A DNA stretch of 64,000 nucleotides from NCBI GenBank assembly GCA_963969595.1, contig OZ018408.1:50407022-50471021 (forward strand). The letters are read 5' to 3'. This stretch comes from Neckera pumila. Lineage: Eukaryota > Streptophyta > Bryopsida > Hypnales > Neckeraceae. Shown one piece after another: positions 1 to 11,983 of the stretch. The translations under genes and the position numbers were made by a program. Within the stretch, counting starts at the first letter, position 1. Every line of letters starts with the position of its first letter. The notes beneath the pieces are model-generated. The model saw only the letters and a program-made list of their open reading frames with translations, was not told the origin of the DNA and made no database searches.

Positions 1-1920
1 TTTGAGTACACACATAGCCATGAGGGCGGTGAGTGTGTCTGTCGGGTTGATTAGCCCTAAGCCATCTTTATTTTTCTTTTGACAGCATTGTAGCCATGCA
101 ACCTTTGCTCTTGAGCGCTGGAGTGTTCCGGACCACATGTAGTTTTGGACTGCACTTTTACATTTTTCCACCCTTGCTAAAGTCCCAGCCCAGATAGCTG
201 TAAGAAAAAGAGAGCAGAGAGGAATACATGGTTAACAACAATCGTCCAACCAGTTGTATTGACCTTGGCGGTACACCAGAACTCCAGCTTCTTGTGAATC
301 CTCTCAAGCAGGAATTTATCCACATCTCCCGAGCTCAAATTAAGGCCAAAGATGGAGCCCAACAGTTTGTTCACATCTCCTTCTTTTGCCCATGAAATTT
401 GCAGGAGTTCAGTCCAGCGTGGACGCCCAAGACCATCTTGTGACCACCAATATCCATAGGGTTTATCCCAGTTTATGACCAGTCCCGAGCCTAAGCAAAA
501 TGTATCCAAGGTGTAAATCATGGCTCGAATAACGTCCTCCCCAAGCAAGGTCATAGAAGTGTCATCTGCATATTGCGCCATCACTTGCTGTCTGTCCTCC
601 ACCGGGAGCTTGACTCCTTTGATTGACCCTTCGGAGACACCAAGTTTCACCATAGCATTGAGGACCTCAATGACAATCATGAACAAGTACGAAGCCAAAA
701 GGCACCCTTGGCGTACCCCACTCTAAATCGGGAAGGGAGAGGAGTGAGCCCCGTTAACCTTAACTACTACTTGGGCGGTTTTGGAAAAGGAGCTTGACCA
801 TGGACACAAATTCTATCGAGAAACCCATAACCCCCATGGCACGAAACAAGAAGTCTAAATCAACCATATCGTACGCTTTACTAAAATCCAACTTCATGAA
901 AATGACTGGCTGTCCTGAGTGCACTGCCTAATCAAGCGTTTCATGTGTAAGAAGGATGTTGTCAAGTAGAAATCTCATAGGCAAAAAGTCCAATTGATTG
1001 AAGTAGATGATCTCCATTAAAATAGGTTGTAGGCGAAGTTGAAGCACCTTTGCGTAAATCTTATATGCAACATTCAATAAGGTGATTGGGTGCCAATTCA
1101 ATAATTTTTCCCTCTCACCACCCTTGTGGAGCAGGGTAATAAGTCTGTTGGTCAGTCTTGATGGCATTGTCTCTGTGTGAATTGCTTCTGTAATCATCAG
1201 GAAATAATCCTCTTTAATGACATCTCAAAAGCATTTGAAGAAGAATGTGATCACCCCATCAGGACCAAGTGCTTTATCAGCATTCATCCCCTTCAAGGCC
1301 TCCTCTAACTTGCTTAAGCAAAGTGGACGTTTAAGTGAGTTCCCCATAATCTCTGATATGTGGTTGGATACTCCTCTCAAGCAAAAAAACGTGGCTTCTT
1401 TGCGTGTTGGGGAGGAAGGTTTGGCAATATATGGCTTTGCATAGTATTTTGAGCAGATTCGTTTAAGATGGACTTGATTGGAGAAGGTGGAGCCGTCACT
1501 ATCTTCCACAATCATAATGCGCGATCCAGCACAACGATCTTTATGGGCCTGGAAGAATTCTTGGAGCAGGCGTTGCCAACCCTCTTCCAGTGGACCATGT
1601 TCTAAATCTTAAGGCAATCCACGTGATGCTTCTCCACAAAACCCAATTTCTCACCAATATCACTAAGTCAGCCTTGGCACTCCCCATTGGTTGGGTCAGC
1701 TTGGAGTTCTTCAACCGTCTCCGCAAGTTGTGAGCGTAAGTAAGCCTCTTCTACTTGCTGTGATTGCGCTGCTCTTATGCAATATTCCTTATAGAACTTA
1801 ACAGCTTTGCGTAACTTCCCAAAGAAACCCAACAGGGGGTTGGTTATCCAAATTTGCTTGATTCAAGACTTTACCACGGTGTCATTTAAATGTCTACTAT
1901 TCATCTTATAGGAAGACTTT
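1..1920 (-). pseudogene. LINE ORF2, linker and reverse transcriptase (decayed)
   Basis: The minus-strand reading starts in the endonuclease-RT linker (KMNSRHLNDTVVKS, about 1905-1860). It continues with ALGPDGVITFFFKCF (about 1275-1225), the RT stretch with ITLLNVAYKIYAKVL (about 1110-1050), the catalytic block KLDFSKAYDMVD (about 895-855) and the active-site YADD in AQYADDTSMT (about 585-555). Next come LVINWDK, KLLGSIFGL and, at the left edge, an AKVAWLQCCQ block. All are hallmarks of plant L1 reverse transcriptases. The reading jumps between frames and holds in-frame stops, including a TGA right after FFFKCF and a disrupted stretch near 700-780. It is therefore a pseudogene. The ORF2 C-terminus is outside the window. 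Confidence 0.9.
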
Positions 1921-3258
1921 TGTGAGTCCCAAGGTTGTCACCTGGAACTCAGAGTCTAAATTTTTTTTGCTTTTTACTCATTTTAATGAGTAAATTGTTA
2001 TCAAATTGACCAGTTATACTACTTTGTGAATAATTGAGATAAAATGATACTTGTTGAGATGAAAACCCAAAAAGCATCAAAACCATTTGAATATGTGCTC
2101 TTTCTTAAGTTCTAGCAGTAGAAATGGGTAAATGAGAGCCCAAATAGGAATTGGGAGAGTTCTAATTCCAACCTACACCCAAATATTAGAATACTAATAG
2201 AATTTACAAAGAGTTTTTACCGCGAAGATGCATACAAATAGTGAATTGGCTAAAAATAGTAAATGTAGGTCATTATAGTTTACCAGTAACTTAGAAAGCC
2301 CACGAGAGGAGTTTGGGTGAAAACCGAGCTTGAAAGAAAATATTGGTAAATAGTTGCCCCGCAAGACTTTTAAAGCCAAAATTCATAAAAAAATCACGAG
2401 GAGGCGACCGCGACATGGAGAGAGGTGTTTCTGACTTAGAAACATGCCAAGAGCGTAATGGCAAAGACGGATTGCCAAGATTCCCTCATACAAAGAAGAT
2501 TCCTTTGTAAAGGAATGGAAATCAGGAGATAGGAATTTATTTCTCCTTGGATAGGTACCAGTTTGACTTGGGATTTTGCAGGAAGGATTTGGGGACTTCT
2601 CAAAAGCTATCCAAATTGTTTCATAATTTTCCAAATTGCAGAACATGACTCCCTGGGAAGTCAACCGGAATTACCACGGATTAAGAAATTCATAGAAATT
2701 AATCTAGTAATGGTAAAATCCCACTAAAAATTAGGATAGAGTGTTTTAGTTTAAATAAGAGCCTAATCAAGTTTCACCACATTCCGACATCGGTAACTAC
2801 CTGAACTGGTGGCGCTAACGGAATTTAACGGAATTCCAAAACATTCCGCGGATTGACCGGCAAATCACGTACAGACAAAGTCCGAATTAAGTCAATCTGG
2901 ACTCTTTTCTAACGTTCTTGGACCTTCTGGACAACCTTGGCTAGTCAAAATTAGCAAAAAATATAAACTCCAAGAGTTGGATTTTCCACCTTTTCCACTA
3001 GGTTGGAAAATACTACCTTTTATGAAGAAAATCGACTTAGGAGTAGGGGATTAGGGGATCCCTAGGTTAAAATGGGCCTTCTGAAGCCAACACCGCAGAT
3101 TGTTTCTCAATCAGAGCTTTTCTCCAAAAGATATAGCCCATTCAGCTGTAGGGTAGAATTAGGCGTAGTAATTGGTAGTTTTAATTTACTTAGATATTAT
3201 TTTAGTTTACGTGGATATTATTTAGAGTAAAAGGAGGTAAATGGGAGCCCCGGAAACG

Positions 3259-3266
3259 TATAAAAG
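3259..3266 (+). promoter_or_regulatory. TATA box of the 5.2-kb LTR
   Basis: TATAAAAG within ACGTATAAAAGGGCTC, about 1.34 kb from the element start. A matching TATA box sits about 1.28 kb from the start of the sister element, so this is the likely U3/R boundary. Confidence 0.7.
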
Positions 3267-3822
3267 GGCTCCCACCGACTCCCTTTGCACCCCTTTTCTT
3301 TATTTTGATTGAAAAGCCGCTATGAGGCTCTAGTGTTTTCGCTTTGTATTCTACCAAAATCGTTGGCAATTGTTGAGTTTTTGGTCTGGAACCAAAAAAC
3401 CTTGCTTTTTATGTATTGGAGTCTTGAACTCCCTTTTTGTTTGATTTTTGGTGCCATTCAAAGGACGTTGGGGTCCCTTTGAACCACTGCTAAGTGCTAA
3501 CGCATATTTTGTAATTGCTTTCTTCAATTTGGTTTTAGTACTAACACTAGGGACATTCCAACCGGATCTTGGCGCAGCCGGTAGTTGGGACCCTTGGAAT
3601 TGTGTTTTGAGTTCCGTTGTCTACTAACAAACTTCCCACCGAGCTTTTTTGGTGAGGAATTTCACACCTTTTGGGTTGTTGCAAATTCTCCCTGAAGCCT
3701 AGATGTTGGAAGAAGTGGTCCAAGAGTCTTTTATATTTTTTAGAGTGAGTTGGGTGAGAACCAACCCTCATACTAACTGCTAAGTGGAGATTTGTCCGGA
3801 ATTTGGGGCCATAACCCCCAAT

Positions 3823-4032
3823 ACGGCGAAGCTTTGCTCTTAGGCACAACTTTTAGTTACTAAAATCTCTAATTTAAAGTAGTTTTTGTCAAACTTTGGA
3901 GGGGATGCCCTCCAAGACGGCGAAGCTTCGCCCTCAAGTCAAATTTTAGTATCAAAAATCCATAAAAAGAGTGGTTGTTAAGTTGTTTTTAGTTCCTTTC
4001 AAAAAAGGGCCAAACCATTGTACGGCGAAGCT
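3823..4032 (+). repeat. Three ACGGCGAAGCT motifs in the LTR leader
   Basis: ACGGCGAAGCTT(T) occurs at 3823, 3916 and 4022 (the last as ACGGCGAAGCTC). The sister LTR has GGCGAAGCTT at 9101 and ACGGCAAAGCTTT at 9235. The shared motif in otherwise diverged leader DNA suggests a conserved transcript element, by inference only. Confidence 0.6.
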
Positions 4033-4457
4033 CTGCAAAAAATTCCTATTTAGATTTCCATTAGAGGGTCCCTATAAAAGAGACCCAAGAATTGGCTTGG
4101 GAATACCAAATTTGGAGTTACCAAAATTTGGCCATCAACTACCAGAAGTTAGAATTTAAGGACCAGCCGGGAGGCTAGAAGCCCAGCCAAGTATCAGCCT
4201 AACTCTGCCGCACTAGCTAAGGGCTGTCAAGCCATCGGTAATTGGTTTCAGTACTGGTTGCTATCACATCTCACATATATAAGAGATAATCAAACTAGAA
4301 GGATACCCCCCGGAGTCCCAACTTTGATTTTTATTTGAAAATTTTCCATTCTCTCTTCCCACTCTGTCCACTACTGACCACAGAAAATTAACTCAAGATT
4401 AGGCCAGGGAAGTTCATAGAATCCAGATTACGGAGCCCATAGTGATTGTGTTTAAGA

Positions 4458-4690
4458 GAGTCAATTAGCCAGATCAAGTTTTGAAAGCCAGAGTCAATTA
4501 GTCAGATCAAGTTTTGAAAGCCAGAGTCAATTAGTCAGATCAAGTTTTGAAAGCCAGAGTCAATTAGTCAGATCAAGTTTTGAAAGCCAGAGTCAATTAG
4601 TCAGATCAAGTTTTGAAAGCCAGAGTCGCATTAGCCAGATCAAGTTTAGAAGCCTGAAAAGAATTAGCCAGTTCAAAATTGAGAAGCTTG
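4458..4690 (+). repeat. 33-bp tandem array in LTR leader
   Basis: The unit GAGTCAATTAGTCAGATCAA... recurs at 33-bp spacing from 4458, 4491, 4524, 4557, 4590 and 4623, with a degenerate copy after that. The middle copies are almost identical, so the array expanded recently relative to its surroundings. Confidence 0.95.
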
Positions 4691-7116
4691 AGCTAGATCA
4701 GCTTCAAACTGGAGAGGTAGTAATCGACTCAGTTCACAACAAAGGTCACAACAGTCAAGAAGTCAACCTGAATTGACTAGCCAGGTTGCCTCATAGATCA
4801 ACAAGCTCATCACTCCAAAAACCTTCTGAATCCATCTGGTTACTAACTGGCTCTGAAATCCGACCCAACAGACCAGATCAAGTTGCCAAAGCTCTCAACA
4901 GAATACAAAAAATTTGAATCACAGGTTGTGAGCTCAACGCTAATACAAATATTGGAGAAGAAGAAAAAGGAGGACATAAAAGTCAAGGTGAGATCCAAAT
5001 CCCTTTATTTGTGATTTTGAATATATTTGATAGGAAAGTCAAACAATAAAAAACGAAATAAAGAATCAATTGACTTAGACTAGTTCTAGAATTAGTTAAA
5101 TTGGGAAAAAGTTAGAGAAACCTTAGTGGTTTGAATTTGACCTACAATTAGATTAGATCAATTTTAAAAAGGCTAGATTTTCAAAGATTTGCCTTTGAAA
5201 AATAGTACCTTAAAAGACAAGAAGGAAATACCTTAGAAAGAAGTGAAAGAAGACTTTAAAAAGATTCTAGAATTTGCTAAAATTTGACTTATAAAAATAT
5301 TTTAGACCATTTAGAGATTGGAAAATTTAGGATTTGCCGTAGACAAAAATTAACTGTTAGAAAAATTATAGAAAGCCATAGAGGTATGAACCACTCAAAA
5401 TTAGGATAGAAAATAATAGATTAAAAAGGAAAAGATTAGAAAAAATCCAAAATACAACCATAGACTTTAAAATTAGGAGGAAATTAGAACATCTTGGCTC
5501 AAAATTAGTAGGAAAAAACAACACCAAGATAACAAGGAGAATTAACTAATTACAATTGGAACAAGGGAAGGTGATTGTGGAATAACCACTAATTGACCAA
5601 TTTTACTTCCAAATATCAAAGATCGAACATAAACAAGACGTGGAGGGAGCGCACCAACGGAGGATGGACTTCACAAACCAAATGGAGCATGAGACCATCG
5701 ACGATTTCAAGGTATGTGCCTAATTTCCACTCCCTAATCGTGTTTTAACTTTCAATTAAGATTTAATTTGCTTTAAAAGACCTAAAGCCGAAAATAGGAC
5801 TTAGAATCAGACCTTAGAATAATTTAATTAGTAGAATCAGAACTCAAAATTAGGTAGGAATTTCCCTTAGCTTTCCGAAAAGATATTAAACATAAAAATC
5901 CGATAAAAATTGAGAAAATAGTGAAAGAATAAAATCCACGTAAGAAACGAATGAAAAATTAAGAAGTCATCCAAAGAATATTCTAAAGGAATTTTAGGAT
6001 CTAAATTAGAGTAGGAAATTGAGAAGGAAATTACAACCTTAGAGATTTAAAGTAGAATCCTACAAAGAATTAAATCCAAGTAAGTTTTTTTCGTCCAAAG
6101 TAAATAAAAATTAGGTGAAATCTAAATTCACCTAAACAACCTTTATTTTGGGTAAAAAACATTAACCTTGGTTTTAACTTCCATGATAGAAATTAACCAC
6201 CACGTCAAATTAATTTAATCAATTCAATAGAAGTCGAAAAAGAATCAACTATCAGAATTTTACCACAACTGTTGTAAAATTGATTGATAAATTAACCTAG
6301 AAATTACCAGAGAGGATTAATAGGGAAAAAGTAAAAAGTAATTAGTACTTTAGATTTATCTCAAGAATAGGTAAAAGTTAGAGTAAATTTTGAGGAACCG
6401 TTAATCGCTCAAAATTTACTAAAACTTTTTAGCTTTAAGTAATTGAATTTTTAACGAAGGTAGAAAATTTAGAAAGGAAGTTAGAATAATTTACTAAGAG
6501 GAGTAAAAACTCAAGGTAAATTTAGATGAACTGATAGTCGGTCAAAATTTACCTAGAACCTTACAAACTAAAATTCATAATTTATCAAGGTAAAAAATCT
6601 TAATAGGAAGTTAGATAATTTAGTAAAAGAAGGTCAAACCATTAGGAAAAGATAAAATCTAGGGTAAATTTTGATGAACCGCTGAATCGGTCAAAATTCA
6701 CCAAAGATTTTGCAAATCTAAACCAATCCTTAATTCTTTAATCAAAGTAGAAGAATATTAGTAGAAACTAGATAGAGGTTGATTAACAGGGAAAAATTAG
6801 AAAATAATAGATTTGATAAGAAAAATAAGGTTAGAATTACAACAAAACATACTTTAGATTAGACCTCACATCAAATTAACTTAATTAGGCGACAATTGAA
6901 CGCTTAGGATAAGATAGGACTTCAAAATAGGAAAAAACCCTTAGATTTAAATTAATCCTCCCTCAACTTCTACTTAGTTACTCACGTTTGTGGTAAAAAA
7001 GCTCCATTGCTTGGAAGGCAGCTCATTTACTACAGCCAATCACCCATAGACTTAGATTTACTCATAGAACCTGGTTGTGCATGTTAGAATCTAGGGTGGG
7101 ATTTAAAACACTCACA

Positions 7117-7454
7117 ACTTCTATGGAGTTGTGGCTTGGAGTGAAAATTGTCTCCAGACTGGTAGGTGGTCTGAATGGTTACAGTCGCCCGTGCTATAAT
7201 ATTCAGCAACAAAATTGGATTGCCTTCTGGAAGGTAAGAATGAGTAAATACGATCCAACCTGGCTAGAATTCTAACCCCATCAACTCTACGATTATCCCA
7301 CAAAGACTTGATGGGATTGGAGCTTGGGAAGTGGTCACCCAAATTTAAGGCTCGTGTGAGCTGCTCAAATGCAAGGTGCTCTGTAGGAGAGATTAACTTC
7401 CTACACCAATTGGATTTGTCACCTTGCTTTTCAACAAAATTCCAATTCCCACAC
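7117..7454 (-). pseudogene. LINE ORF2, endonuclease C-terminal half
   Basis: The minus-strand translation runs from CGNWNFVEKQGDKSN (about 7454-7405) through LISPTEHLAFEQL, SLWDNRRVDGVRILARLDRIYSF and SDHLPVW (about 7160-7140). GNWN stands where GDWN (the catalytic Asp-Asn block) is expected, and SDH is the conserved catalytic Asp-His pair of APE-type LINE endonucleases. The piece is cut on one side by the 7455-9512 insertion and on the other by the 1921-7116 insertion. A stop follows QATTP at about 7126. It reads straight on into the linker at 1920 and straight back into the segment at 9518. Confidence 0.9.
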
Positions 7455-8737
7455 TGTGAGCTCCCAAATTGTCACTTGGGATTGAATTTTTTTTTTTGAA
7501 ATTTGCAATTTAAAATAGATAAAATTATACAAAAAGCCATAAAAAGAATGTAGAACTAAAATAGGGTTGTACCATATCCATTATAGTATTTGGTCTAGTT
7601 TTGATTTCATACCTAAAACATCCCCAAACCTTGCCTAGAAACAGAGTCTAGATCACCAGACAACAAGACTTGGAGGATTTTAGTCACATAGCCCCAACAG
7701 GGCTAAAATCCATTGGAAGGTGGCAATGCATCGCTAGATTGGTCCTAGGGATTCACAGTGAGCCAAATGTCAAGTCCTAGGTTAGGTTTTGAATTCTCCA
7801 ATAGATTGACAAATTCCCGAAAATCCCAGTTGTTAGCATGCAGAAGCCACTAAACTCAAGACGAGGCCGTGGAGGAATCTACAACCCAAGGATGGTGTTC
7901 TAGGGTAAATCCCATGCCAGGAGTCCAACGGCAAAATTAATTCACCAAGATTTCTTCATTTGCAAAAGATTCCTGAGCCATCAACAATTCGAGGAGACGG
8001 CCAATTTAGGTCTCCACTGACCAATTGTACCAAGTATGGAAATTCACCTCCACATCTTTTGTGAGGCTCCATGAGAGGTCCCACAAAAGTTCCCAGCATC
8101 TTCCGACTTGCAAAAGAATCTTTTTGGACGGTCAATCGTTCTAACCTCCAACGGGAATTTCTTATAAATTACCCAGGTTGCAGTAAAATCTCACTAAAAA
8201 TTAGGATAGCTTGTTTTATGTTAATAATGCGCTCCGACAAGTTTCATGGTGTTTGGATAGCAGGAGGTGGCCCAATCAGCGACATTCCTCCAAATTAACC
8301 ACGTAGTGGGAATTGCGTGAAGTTGACCCGCGTCTCGAGAGCGCACGAAGTTGGAATCAAGTCAATAAGGGGTCTTTTCTTACTCCCTAGAATACTCCTG
8401 ACAATCCTAGATAGTTACTTTAGTCAGAAAAGGCCAATTCCAAAATCTAGGTTTTTACCCTTTTATTGGTTCCAATTAGCGCTAATCTAGGAAAAGTTTT
8501 AGACGTTAGAATAGGGGGTAGAAGGACATTTCGACTAAAAGAGGCTTTTTGAAGCCATTGGCACAATTTGTTTGTGATTTGGAGTTGATCTCCAAAAGTT
8601 AGAGTTTAGGACCAGAATAGAAGTGAAATCCTCAAAGATAAGGGTCAAAATCCTAAGAAATAGGGATGAAAATCCTAGAAGATAAGGATGGAAATCTTTA
8701 GACCAATAGGAGAGGGGGGGTGAGTGCCTTGGAAGAG

Positions 8738-8745
8738 TATAAAAG
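8738..8745 (+). promoter_or_regulatory. TATA box of the 2.06-kb LTR
   Basis: TATAAAAG in AGAGTATAAAAGGGCCTC, at the same relative place as in the sister LTR. A pyrimidine-rich stretch follows, as is usual at plant LTR transcription starts. Confidence 0.7.
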
Positions 8746-8879
8746 GGCCTCCCCTCCTCTCACTCTGACACACTTTTCTCTTGCTCTGGTGGCACCTATA
8801 CTCCTTTAAGTTCTGGCCCTTTTGGGTCAGATTTTTTGTTCTCTTGGTGTTTTTGCTTGTGTCTTTTGGATTCCTTGGG

Positions 8880-9075
8880 TTGGAATCAAGGCTCTCAAAG
8901 TCCGATCACTGTTGCATTTTTTGGAGAGACCTTCGGTTGGAACCAAGGCTCTCAAAGTCTGGTTGTTGTTGCATTTTGTTGGAGAGACCTTGGATTGGAA
9001 CCAAGGCTCTCAAAGTCCGATTGTTGTTGCGTCTTTTTGGAAAAGCCTTGAGTTGGAACTAAGGCTCTTAAGTCT
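8880..9075 (+). repeat. 57-58-bp tandem array in LTR leader
   Basis: The phrase CAAGGCTCTCAAAG recurs at 8887, 8944 and 9002, and as AAGGCTCTTAAG near 9061, each followed by a GTTGTTGC-like run. A further partial copy lies near 9160-9215. The array occupies the same leader region as the 33-bp array of the sister LTR but is unrelated in sequence. Confidence 0.9.
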
Positions 9076-9517
9076 CCGCATTTATTGGTCCTGTTGGGAT
9101 GGCGAAGCTTTTAACCCCCTTGGGATGAAAGAGTCTCAAAGTCTACTTGTTTAGTCTTGTTGTTGCATCTTTTTGGAGAGGCCTTGGGTTGGAACCAAGG
9201 CTCTCAAGTCCTTGCATTTATGGGTCCCGTTGGGACGGCAAAGCTTTGAACCCCCTTGGGATCAAAGGATTTCAAGTCCATGTCTTTTAGCCTTGTTATT
9301 ATCCCTTTGTTTTTAGTCCCAACTTGCCCTTGCTTTAGTCCTAACTGTGACAAGTAGTAGAAATTGATAAACTTAGGATAGGTAGAAAAGATCCATTGCT
9401 TGGAAGGTACAATGGATTGACGTTAGACACCCATCGTTAAAATTGGACTTGAATTACCGAGAACCTGGTTGTGCTCATTTATTTGCCAAGGGTGGGTAAA
9501 TAAGCGCTCACACACAC

Positions 9518-9975
9518 AACAACCATTTGCAATCTTTGGCCAGACAGGCCAACAGCTCTATGCATAGCTCAACACGTTCTCTTTCAATGGTTGACGCATA
9601 TACATTTAGCACCAAGATATCTCCACTAGGGGTGCCGCTCAAACGTACCCATTGTACTCGCCCACACTGAAAGAATCCAAAAGTTGTAACAAGGTGCTGG
9701 ATTATTGGTGATACCCACAAACACACTCCTCTCTTTCCAGCCCCATCATCTCCCAAGTTGTGCCCATATCCTAGAGCTGCCTCTTTGCCGAAGAATTTCG
9801 TACGTGGCTACACTGTGTTACCCAGGGCAACCAAGCGAGCTCCTCTAAACTTGTGTTCCTAAAAGCATAGAAAATCTAGACTAGATCTCAAAGTCTAATA
9901 GTAATTTCTAACTATATCTAACTTTCCAGGATCATTTACTTCGTGGAGATTTTGCGTTATAATTGTAATCTTCAT
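9518..9975 (-). pseudogene. LINE ORF2 start, endonuclease N-terminal half
   Basis: The start ATG (9975-9973) overlaps the ORF1 stop TGA (9974-9972) as ATGA. The translation begins MKITIITQNLHEVNDPGKL, where QN is the first catalytic position of APE endonucleases. It continues through a decayed stretch with EHK (the usual QEHK glutamate block) and then GAGKRGVCLWVSP, VQWVRLSGTP, ILVLNVYAS and KDCKWLLC, cut off by the insertion at 9517/9513. Stops occur at about 9895 and 9860, so it is not functional. The other half of the domain lies at 7454-7117. Confidence 0.88.
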
Positions 9976-11968
9976 AACGATGATTGGGAGTTTTCTGGGA
10001 ATACCAGTGGGCCTTGTGGCATTTCTCTAGCTCCATCTTCTCTAGGTGTAACCAAAATCCCAACCCCTGTCTTTCCAAGTGTCTTCCTTTTGCTTGCGAG
10101 GATTGAGGCCCAGAGCTTCTTAACTGAGTTGGAGATGTCCGCCCGCCTCAGCACTTGGAAGTCCGAGAGTTTCTTTGCCTGTTGTGTGAGATAGCCGCCA
10201 GAGGCATCAACCTCGCATCTTGCCCGATACCATTCTGCCACTTCAATATGTGCGCTTGCCGGAAGAGAATTCCACCAGTCTGATAAATGAGCTGGGTTGC
10301 CTGGAATTGAATTTGCAGTGGAACCAGCCTCGGAACTAGCCAATGGAATCCAGAGGTTTGGGAGGCCGCGAGGTTGGCCGTGTGCGTCCAATAAATGTCA
10401 TCTTCAACCAGTAGCGGTTCTGAACTACCCGAGGCCGTTCCATTCAAGTCGAGTGGGATGCGTATATCCTCCAAAAGGACCATTGTTAGCTCCACGTCTC
10501 CTCCCAGCTCACCATTCACAGCATTGGTGGGGCCGCCAATGTTTTGACTTGCTTGGCCCAGAAGGGGATGCGACATTCCCTGGCAAATTGGGATTTGAGG
10601 AATTATCACCTCGGGCCTGCGCGCCTCACCTTCTCTCACTCTCCGATCACCCGGCAGTGAGAGACTATCACTGGATCCATTCGACGCGCCTGGTGTTGCA
10701 GGTTCTTTGTCTCTGTTCAACGGCGGGGTCCAATCCATATTGGCCGCTTCCGTGGCAGCGCCATCTTTGTTGATCGGAACAATTGCCGCCTCTCCAACAG
10801 GATTTGGAATTGGGGCAGTAGACTTGCTGGTTCTATGGAAGGACCAAGAATGTTGGACCTAAGTTGATGCGCTTTTCCCTCCCTGCTTTGCGACTTTCGG
10901 ACCTTTGCTAGGACCAGCTTTAGGCTGCTTCAGGAACAAGGCGGATTGTCCAGGTCCCGAGGATAAGCCTGCGGTGACCTCCGCCAAAGCGCTCCAAATC
11001 AAAAGATTTGCCTTCTCCTGATTACGCCTTGTAATTTCCGATTGGTTCGGCTTGAGATTCGGACCTTTCATTTTTCCCCCCTGATACACCTTTTCCCACC
11101 CATTCCACTCATGCTTGGGGTCTGACGGGAATCCACCTCTTGCCACTTGCTTCCACCTACTACTTGCAAGTTTTGAGAGGCCGAATTGACCTATGGACGC
11201 GGAGCCGGTTGTGCCAGGAGATTGCCGGGTCGTGCCATGGATTCGTGGTTTGATGCCGCTGGGACGCTGACCCTGGATTGTGAGATGCTCCTTTGCTGGC
11301 TTGAGGTGGTCGCAGCGTTGGTTTGCGGGCTTGTCTGCGCAAGCTCGAGTCGTCCATTGCCATTAACTGTCCCAGGTTGCGGAGTGCTTCCTGTTGGAGC
11401 CGAATCTTTAGCTTTGTCACTTACATCCGGCCCCCTTGCTGATGATCTTGTTTCTCTGGACCTATAAGGTAAGTTTAGACAGTCCTTCACTAGGTGCTCA
11501 ACAAACAAGCAGTAACAACAACAGATCGGGAGGTGGCAATAATCCACCATAATCACCCCCTCCTTTCCAGTGAAGTCATTGTCTACAGTGATTTTTGTCT
11601 GCCATGACACACCTGACGAGATGGCGATGCAGAAGCTCTGGTCCACTAAAAACTCATTACATCTATCAATTCCAAGGACCACACCCAGACCACCAGCAAC
11701 TTCTGACACTAAGCTCAATAATTCAGCAGAATAATCCTTTAACGTACCCAAGTGGGAACTTTGAGTCCATCGGGATTGGCCACATTGAATCCTAGAGACC
11801 ATGGCTGAAGTATGCAGGTGCCCCACCTCGACCTGTGTGGAGTTAACATGAGAATCTTTTGGATGATCGCAGGTTGTTTTGTCATGAGTAGAAAAAAAAC
11901 CCGTCCCAAGTCGCGACCTAATCTCACTTGATCTCCAATCCCTGACTGCAGGTTCCAAAACCACTGCG
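9972..11968 (-). pseudogene. LINE ORF1, DUF4283-like core, CCHC knuckle and variable tail
   Basis: Just inside the CACTA insertion site the minus strand reads QWFWNLQSGIGDQVRLG, then PHRSRWGTCILQPWSLGF and LKVPTWVR. After a one-base frame slip near 11737 it continues with AELLSLVSEVAGGLGVVLGID. This matches the DUF4283 pattern of plant LINE ORF1 and retroelement gag-like proteins. A zinc knuckle of form C-x2-C-x4-H-x4-C lies at about 11525-11480 (CCYCLFVEHLVKDC). The remainder to 9972 is low-complexity Pro/Ser/Gly-rich and needs several frame changes (segments near 11146-10859, 10738-10148 and 10391-9972). It presumably encoded the RNA-binding protein of the LINE particle. Confidence 0.8.
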
Positions 11969-11983
11969 TAACACTACAAGAAA

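Larger units (their letters stand above)
1921..7116 (+). mobile_element. 5.2-kb LTR-like element (probable giant solo LTR), non-coding
   Basis: The element starts TGTGAGTCCCAAGG and ends TTTAAAACACTCACA, so it has TG...CA ends with short inverted repeats. It is flanked by ACTTT (1916-1920) and ACTTC (7117-7121), a 5-bp target duplication with one mismatch. Its start, TATA region and last 130 bases align by eye with the second element at 7455-9512. There is no internal second copy of its start, no gag-pol coding and no second TATA box. The simplest reading is a solo LTR of unusual length. The part between about 4.7 and 6.95 kb is A-rich with no visible coding. Confidence 0.75.
7455..9512 (+). 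mobile_element. 2.06-kb solo LTR, same family as 1921-7116
   Basis: The element starts TGTGAGCTCCC and ends AAGCGCTCACA, flanked by a perfect 5-bp duplication CACAC (7450-7454 and 9513-9517). It splits the LINE endonuclease between WLLC and GNWN. It shares with the 5.2-kb element the start, a block around CACTAAAAATTAGGATAG (about 8193 here, about 2724 there), the TATA box and the terminal block CCATTGCTTGGAAGG...GAACCTGGTTGTGC. There is no coding capacity and no second LTR, so it is best explained as a solo LTR left by recombination. Confidence 0.85.

Noticed and set aside
1921..7116. A complete LTR retrotransposon with two LTRs
   Set aside because: The start of the element does not recur inside it, there is only one TATA region, and there is no gag-pol. 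It is end-to-end collinear with a 2-kb sister that is clearly a single LTR.
8822..9154. 110-codon plus-strand reading rich in Leu/Trp with repeats
   Set aside because: It is a translation of the 57-58-bp tandem array in the LTR leader. All three frames are open because of the repeat, so it is not a protein.
10297..11467. Plus-strand readings (158 and 93 codons) opposite LINE ORF1
   Set aside because: They are antisense shadows of GC-rich LINE ORF1. The minus strand carries the recognisable domains.
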